A DNA stretch of 53,925 nt from GCA-003244245 sp036378735 (lineage in GTDB: Bacteria; Actinomycetota; Actinomycetes; Mycobacteriales; Pseudonocardiaceae): the NCBI GenBank assembly GCA_036378735.1, contig DASUVX010000021.1, positions 1 to 53,925 of the forward strand. Direction: 5' to 3'. The translations under genes were made by a program, and so were the position numbers. Of the stretch, positions 49,279-53,925 are shown piece after piece. Each line of letters opens with the position of its first letter. Positions within the stretch are counted from its first letter, which is position 1. The notes under the pieces are model-generated. The model did not search any database. It saw nothing but the letters and a program-made list of their open reading frames with translations, and had not been told where the DNA came from.

Positions 49279-49869
49279 ATGAATGACCTCATCGACTGGA
49301 ATTGGCAGCTCCTAGACCAGCTCGACTGGCACTGGCAGCACCACTTTCGTCCCCATTTGAACAGCCTCACCGACGACGAGTACTTCTGGGAACCCGTGCA
49401 GGGCTGCTGGAACGTACAGCCGCGTGGTGCATCCACCGCACCGATTCAGGCCGGTAGCGGTTCGTTCACCATCGACTTCGCGTTTCCCGAGCCCGACCCA
49501 CCACCGGTGACCACGATCGCGTGGCGGTTGGGTCACATCATCGTCGGGGTGCTCGGGGCGCGCGCCAGCAACCACTTCGGCAACCGTTCGATCAACTACC
49601 AGAGCTTCGACTACGCAGGTACCGCCGCCGGGGCGCTACGCCAGCTCGATGATGTCTACGCCGCCTGGACCGGTGGCGTGCGGGCGCTGGGCAGTGCCGG
49701 CCTGGCGCATCCTTGCGGACCCGATGAGGGCTCTTTCGCCGATTACCCGATGGCCGCGCTGGTGTTGCACATCAACCGGGAAACCATTCACCACGGCGCG
49801 GAGATCATGTTGCTGCGTGACCTGTACCGGCACCGCTTTGGCACACGTTCCCGCATGGGTTCGCAGTGA
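49279..49869 (+). CDS. DinB-family protein
   Basis: A 196-residue four-helix-bundle DinB protein. Metal-site histidines: one in RPHLNSLTDDEYFWEP region (HFRPHLN), one in WRLGHIIVGV and one in HINRETIHHGAEIMLLRDLY. Members are metal-dependent transferases, for example using bacillithiol or mycothiol; an actinobacterial one may use mycothiol (MST-like). The substrate is unknown. The ATG at 49279 directly follows the region upstream of the small membrane-protein gene (divergent). Confidence 0.85.
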   Translation: MNDLIDWNWQLLDQLDWHWQHHFRPHLNSLTDDEYFWEPVQGCWNVQPRGASTAPIQAGSGSFTIDFAFPEPDPPPVTTIAWRLGHIIVGVLGARASNHFGNRSINYQSFDYAGTAAGALRQLDDVYAAWTGGVRALGSAGLAHPCGPDEGSFADYPMAALVLHINRETIHHGAEIMLLRDLYRHRFGTRSRMGSQ

Positions 49870-49884
49870 TCACCAGTTTGGTGC

Positions 49885-51201
49885 CTAGGGCGACATTTTC
49901 TGTCGCGTAGGACACCCAAATCGTGATCTTGATGCTCTGTTGGGTCGCGCCACTGTGAGCTGGCGGCCGGCCAGGCCAGCGGCGAAGACGGCGAGTCCCG
50001 CCAGCAGCGCGGTGGTCGGCAGGGTGCCGATCAGTGCCGCGCAGCCGCCGATGCCCAGCACGTGCAGGGCGCGTGGCCAGCGTCGCTGATCGGGCGGCTG
50101 GGTGAGCGCGGCGGCATTGGCGATGGCGTAGTACACCAGCACCCCGACCGAGGAAAACCCGATCACGCCCCGCAGGTCAGTGACCAAGACCAGCGCGCTG
50201 ACGAGGACGGCGAGGGCGGCTTCGGCGTGGTGCGGCACACGGAATCGTGGATGCACGGCGGCCAACCAGGAGGGCAGATCGTGGTGGCGGGCCATCGCCA
50301 AACTGGTGCGTCCTACCCCGGCGATCAGCGACAGCAGCGCACCAAGGCTGGCTACCGCCGCGCCGACGCGGACCACCGGTGCCAGCCAGGCCACCCCGGC
50401 GACGTTGACGGCCTCAGTGAGCGGCGCGGCCGAGTTGGCCAGCCGGTCCGGACCGGTGGTGAGCAGCGCGGCCATACCTACCACCAGATAGATCGCCAGG
50501 GTGATCGTCAGCGCGATCGGGATCGCGAGCGGAATGGTGCGCTCGGGATCGCGGACCTCCTCACCCATGGTGGCGATCCGGGCATAGCCCGCGAAGGCGA
50601 AAAACAACAGCCCGGCGGATTGCAGCGTCCCGTAGAGGCCGCCGTGGCTATTGGTCACCAGCCCGCCGAGATAACCGACCCGGATACCACCGGCCACCGC
50701 GATGCCCGCGACAACCACCACCAGCACCGCCAACGTCGCGCCGACGAGGATTCGGGCCGCGATCGCGGTCTTGGTCACACCCCGATAGTTCAGCGCGGTG
50801 AGCCCGAGTACCCCCGCCACGGCGACCAGCCGCTGCGTCCACCAAGGCCCGGGCACCCCATAGGTGGCGAAGGTCAATGCCATCGCTGCGCAGGACGCAG
50901 TCTTGCCGGCCAGGAAACCCCATCCCGCGGTGAAGCCCCACCAGGAACCCAGCCGCTCCCGCCCGAAGATGTAGGTCCCACCTGAGGTCGGAGAGCAAGC
51001 GGCCAGCTGCGCGGAGGCGGTTGCGTTGCAGTAGGCAATCATCGCCGCGATCACCAAACCCGCCAGCAGCCCGGTGCCCGCTGCCCGGGCAGCCGGCCCG
51101 AACACCACGAACACCCCAGCCCCGATCATCGAACTCAATCCGATGACCACCGCGTCGCCGGTACCCAATCGGCGAACCAGACCCGGCGGCGGCGATGTCA
51201 C
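49885..51201 (-). CDS. APC-family amino acid/polyamine permease
   Basis: A 438-residue transporter of the amino acid-polyamine-organocation family with about 12 membrane helices. The N-terminal glycine-rich entry of helix 1 is visible (GDAVVIGLSSMIGAGVFVVF), which forms the substrate backbone site. A Glu or Arg signature for polyamines is not evident. The ATG overlaps the stop of the upstream proline-rich gene (ATGA at 51198-51201), so the two are coupled. Substrate unknown. Confidence 0.9.
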   Translation of the reverse strand: MTSPPPGLVRRLGTGDAVVIGLSSMIGAGVFVVFGPAARAAGTGLLAGLVIAAMIAYCNATASAQLAACSPTSGGTYIFGRERLGSWWGFTAGWGFLAGKTASCAAMALTFATYGVPGPWWTQRLVAVAGVLGLTALNYRGVTKTAIAARILVGATLAVLVVVVAGIAVAGGIRVGYLGGLVTNSHGGLYGTLQSAGLLFFAFAGYARIATMGEEVRDPERTIPLAIPIALTITLAIYLVVGMAALLTTGPDRLANSAAPLTEAVNVAGVAWLAPVVRVGAAVASLGALLSLIAGVGRTSLAMARHHDLPSWLAAVHPRFRVPHHAEAALAVLVSALVLVTDLRGVIGFSSVGVLVYYAIANAAALTQPPDQRRWPRALHVLGIGGCAALIGTLPTTALLAGLAVFAAGLAGRQLTVARPNRASRSRFGCPTRQKMSP

Positions 51202-52115
51202 TGATCAGGCGACAGAATGTTTTCCTGCTTGGGCGCCTTGAGGTCGCTTGCACTGAAGTCACCCGAGTCGGGTGCCACCGGGCGCATTACGGCCGGCTTT
51301 GGCGGGCGGGGCACCAGCGTGTCGTTCACCTTCACCGTCGGCGCTTCGCGATGAATCGCTTTGGTTTTAGCCGGCGCGGGTGAATTATCCGAGGTTTCGG
51401 TCGAACCGGAGTTGTCCGGATCGGTCGGCGTGGCCGCGGGAGGGCTCGATTTGATCCAAGCGTTCGATCTTGCTTTTTTGTCTGCATCAGGCCCAATGTC
51501 TGATGCTTGCGAGCGACGTTTTCCCCAGGAGTCATCCGGCTTGCCTGGCTTGACCGGAACATCGGACTTGACGGGCTCGTCTGGGTCAGCCTGCGCGGGC
51601 GCCGGGGTCGCGGGCGGCGCCGGCGCCGGTTGGCGCGGTACCGGTAACGGGTCCGCTGGCCGGGGAGGCGGTGCGTTCGGTGTGACCGTCTTCTGGCGCG
51701 GCGGCGCCGTCCGGTGTGGCGTGATGATCTGAGGCGCTGGTGCTACCAGCGCTGGAGTGATGTGGGTGGTAGCCAGCCCTGCTGCGGGAGCGGCCGGTGG
51801 CGCTGGAACCACTCGGGGCGCCGGGTCCGCTGGTGGTGCCGGCTGGGACGCCGGCCCGGCGGATACGTTGGCGGAATCGGGGGTAGCAGCCGGGTCCGGA
51901 TGGGTTACTACGTTCGGATTGGCCACGATGTCCGCGCCAGCAGGAACGCTCGCACCAGGTGCCGCAGGAGCTGTGCCGAGACGGACCTGCCCGCTCGCCG
52001 TCCTGAGATCGTGTTGCTGGTGCATGACCAGGGCGGTCAATACGCCCACAATGACCACGGCGATCGCCAGCAGCACCGCGAGAAGTTTGGTCGAACGCGC
52101 CCACTGGAAGTTCAT
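51198..52115 (-). CDS. Proline-rich membrane-anchored protein
   Basis: A 305-residue protein: short N-terminus, one membrane helix (TKLLAVLLAIAVVIVGVLTA), then a long exterior segment made of Pro, Ala, Val and Thr (PAPPAAPAAGLATTHI...) and lower-complexity charged parts (SDVPVKPGKPDDSWGKRR). It has no enzyme motif. The low-complexity region suggests a cell-wall-spanning stalk. It overlaps and precedes the permease gene, so it could be a periplasmic partner. No other family could be identified. Confidence 0.72.
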   Translation of the reverse strand: MNFQWARSTKLLAVLLAIAVVIVGVLTALVMHQQHDLRTASGQVRLGTAPAAPGASVPAGADIVANPNVVTHPDPAATPDSANVSAGPASQPAPPADPAPRVVPAPPAAPAAGLATTHITPALVAPAPQIITPHRTAPPRQKTVTPNAPPPRPADPLPVPRQPAPAPPATPAPAQADPDEPVKSDVPVKPGKPDDSWGKRRSQASDIGPDADKKARSNAWIKSSPPAATPTDPDNSGSTETSDNSPAPAKTKAIHREAPTVKVNDTLVPRPPKPAVMRPVAPDSGDFSASDLKAPKQENILSPDQ

Positions 52116-52345
52116 CTAATGCCCCCCGGTTCTACCTCCGTGAATAGAACGCCGATGCACCTGCGGAAAGTAATTTCCCGGCCAAATCCGAGCCGGCCAC
52201 CGAATGGGTGCAGCACATCTGCCCGTGTGTTGCGTCGACCCCTCTCAGTAGTGCTGCCCCGACAGCGCATCCCAGGGTAGGTTGCCGTTCAGCCGGGGGC
52301 AAGGTCGCCGTGTGCCCGCCGCCGCGTCACGACACAGCGAACCGG

Positions 52346-52361
52346 TAATATAACATTGTTA
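52346..52361 (+). promoter_or_regulatory. Palindromic operator TAACATTGTTA and -10 TAATAT before the carotenoid oxygenase
   Basis: TAACATTGTTA (52351-52361) is an 11-bp palindrome ending 12 bp before the ATG at 52373, with an overlapping -10-like TAATAT at 52346-52351. A repressor bound here would block initiation. The short AT-rich stretch stands out strongly in this GC-rich neighbourhood. No regulator gene for it is in the window. Confidence 0.45.
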
Positions 52362-52372
52362 CAGAACGATCA

Positions 52373-53860
52373 ATGCGCGGGGAGGGGCATACGCTGCGTA
52401 ACCACTACCTTGAAGGCAACTACGCGCCGGTGCGCGACGAGCACACCGTCACCGAGCTAGCCGTCACCGGCACCATCCCGGCTCATCTCGACGGGCGGTA
52501 CCTGCGCAACGGACCTAATCCCATCGCTGACGTCGACCCGCAGACCTACCACTGGTTCACCGGCGACGGCATGGTCCATGGCGTGCGCCTGCGTGACGGC
52601 AAGGCGCACTGGTACCGCAATCGCTGGATCCGCACCCCTGCGGTGGCGCGCCGGCTCGGTGAGGCCGTGCCCGGCAGCGCTCCCATCCGGATGGGACTGG
52701 AACTGCTGGGTGCCAATACCAACGTGGTCAGCCATGCCGGCCGGACGCTTGCCTTGGTGGAAGGCGGGATCACCAACTACGAGCTCACCGAGGACCTGGG
52801 CACGGCCGGCCCGTGTGACTTCGAAGGCACCGTTCGCGGCGGCTACACCGCGCATCCCAAGCGTGATCCGGACACCGGGGAGCTGCACGCGGTGTCATAT
52901 TCATTCGGCCGCGGCAACCGGGTGCAGTACTCGGTCATCGGAGTCGACGGCGCAGCCCGCCGCACGGTGGATGTCGAGGTCGCGGGCAGCCCGATGATGC
53001 ACGACTTCTCTTTGACCCGAGACCACGTGGTGTTCTACGACCTGCCGGTCACCTTCGATCCACGGCAGGCGGCCGCTGTCTCGGTCCCGCGAACCCTGCG
53101 GGCGCCGACCAGGTTGGTGCTCTCAGCGCTCATCGGCCGGATCCGGGTGCCCGACCCGATCGTCGCGATGGTCGGCAGGCGGATGGGCGGTAACGGGAGC
53201 CTGCCTTACCGCTGGAACCCGGACTATCCGGCCCGAGTCGGCGTGATGCCCCGCGCCGGCGGCGCTGACGACGTTCGGTGGTTCGACGTCGAGCCGTGTT
53301 ACATCTTTCATGCTCTCAACGCCTACGATGATGGCGACACGATCATCGCCGATGTGGTGCGGCATCCAAAGATGTTCGCCTCGGATCTCCGTGGGCCCAA
53401 TGAAGGCCCCACCACCCTCGATCGGTGGGTGATCGACCTCGCCGATGGCAAGGTCCGGGAAACCCGGCTGGACGACCACCCGCAGGAGTTCCCCCGCGCC
53501 GACGACCGGCTAGTCGGGCATCAGTACCGCTATGGCTACGCGATGCAGACATCCCGCGGCGGAGGCGACGCCGGCGACTCGGTACTCAGGCACGACCTAC
53601 GCAACGGCCTCACCACCGCTCGGCGACTCGGTACGCACCACCGGGTCGGCGAGTTCGTCTTCGTCCCCTCCACAGCGCAGGCCGCCGAGAACGACGGAAT
53701 GCTCATGGGGTTTGTCTATAACGCCGCCACCGACCGTAGCGACCTGGTCATCCTCGACGCCGCCACCCTGGAGACGGTCGCCGCGATCCACCTACCGCAC
53801 CGCGTCCCCTTCGGCTTCCACGGCAACTGGGTCCCCGCCGACCACAGCCCTGGGCCGTAG
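52373..53860 (+). CDS. Carotenoid cleavage oxygenase family protein
   Basis: A 495-residue seven-bladed beta-propeller oxygenase. The four iron-binding histidines are recognisable: His161 (in YTAHPKRD), His210 (PMMHDFSLTRDHVVFYDLP), His313 (IFHALNAYDD) and His483 (PFGFHGNWVP). The family oxidatively cleaves carotenoids, apocarotenoids or stilbene-type phenylpropanoids. Here no carotenoid synthesis cluster is adjacent, so the substrate is open. The ATG at 52373 is used; the start MRGEGHTLRNHYLEGNYAPV fits, with the operator described above. The gene ends before a convergent one. Confidence 0.92.
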   Translation: MRGEGHTLRNHYLEGNYAPVRDEHTVTELAVTGTIPAHLDGRYLRNGPNPIADVDPQTYHWFTGDGMVHGVRLRDGKAHWYRNRWIRTPAVARRLGEAVPGSAPIRMGLELLGANTNVVSHAGRTLALVEGGITNYELTEDLGTAGPCDFEGTVRGGYTAHPKRDPDTGELHAVSYSFGRGNRVQYSVIGVDGAARRTVDVEVAGSPMMHDFSLTRDHVVFYDLPVTFDPRQAAAVSVPRTLRAPTRLVLSALIGRIRVPDPIVAMVGRRMGGNGSLPYRWNPDYPARVGVMPRAGGADDVRWFDVEPCYIFHALNAYDDGDTIIADVVRHPKMFASDLRGPNEGPTTLDRWVIDLADGKVRETRLDDHPQEFPRADDRLVGHQYRYGYAMQTSRGGGDAGDSVLRHDLRNGLTTARRLGTHHRVGEFVFVPSTAQAAENDGMLMGFVYNAATDRSDLVILDAATLETVAAIHLPHRVPFGFHGNWVPADHSPGP

Positions 53861-53863
53861 GCT

Positions 53864-53925
53864 TTACCGGTCCGCAGCGGCGGAGGCGAGCTTGACGGTC
53901 AGCGGCAACGTGAACGTCTGACCGT
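53864..53925 (-). CDS. C-terminal end of an unidentified protein (partial)
   Basis: The right edge contains a minus-strand frame of about 19 residues (GQTFTLPLTVKLASAAADR) that ends in TAA at 53864-53866, convergent with the carotenoid oxygenase gene and just after its stop. Too short to identify. Confidence 0.4.
   Translation of the reverse strand, partial: GQTFTLPLTVKLASAAADR

Overview
The window is high-GC actinobacterial DNA, most likely from the Pseudonocardiales/Mycobacteriales side of the phylum. The main clue is the block radA – lpqE-like lipoprotein – carD – ispD – ispF – cysS – trmH-type methyltransferase (about 39.9–47.0 kb). This is the gene order I know from Mycobacterium tuberculosis (radA/lpqE/carD/ispD/ispF/cysS1/Rv3579c). 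Here it carries an inserted Uma2 gene and is followed by an Lsr2 gene. Lsr2 and CarD are themselves actinobacterial markers. The genus cannot be fixed from the sequence alone.

Layout. 0–5 kb: a TAP-like secreted hydrolase and a CBS-domain protein, then a gene graveyard. It holds relics of an acyl-CoA ligase/crotonase, an ABC exporter, a GNAT acetyltransferase and a tyrosine recombinase beside a tRNA 3' fragment, so it looks like an old integration site. 5–9 kb: a STAS protein, a nested palindrome, an in-frame 294-bp tandem duplication, an SH3-like secreted protein and a TrkA-type channel. 9.4–17.3 kb: lipid, envelope and metal genes (patatin, PlsC-like acyltransferase, UBP zinc finger, SRPBCC, CrtI-like oxidoreductase, SodC-like lipoprotein, CDF transporter, FAH hydrolase). 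17.3–24.4 kb: a frameshifted FUSC exporter, glycerate 2-kinase, a Uma2 protein, and a MurJ-like flippase between two paralogous GNAT/FemAB-like transferases.

24.8–31.5 kb is the metabolic centre. One minus-strand operon reads glyA – sga – mcl – mtkA – mtkB – hprA: serine hydroxymethyltransferase, serine-glyoxylate aminotransferase, malyl-CoA lyase, the two malate-CoA ligase subunits and hydroxypyruvate reductase. With the glycerate kinase at 18.4–19.7 kb it encodes nearly all dedicated enzymes of the serine cycle. That pathway is classically known from alphaproteobacterial methylotrophs, so its presence in a CarD/Lsr2 actinobacterium is the most important observation here. PEP carboxylase and malate dehydrogenase are not in the window. 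dnaE follows.

35.5–39.1 kb holds a regulator/methyltransferase cluster: a 71-aa protein, DUF6879, XRE-DUF5753 regulator, two small proteins, a 48-aa Asp/Pro-rich peptide, and a PIMT-like methyltransferase whose GTG overlaps the peptide's stop. Repeated CTACCC/GGGTA boxes lie before both halves. I propose it as a candidate peptide-modifying system resembling aspartimide-forming (imiditide-type) RiPPs; this is inference. After the housekeeping block come a phage-like small gene pair, DinB, an APC permease with a proline-rich membrane protein, and a carotenoid oxygenase. No complete tRNA, rRNA or CRISPR array was seen. Several perfect 19–28-bp inverted repeats occupy the gaps, some recurring within the window.
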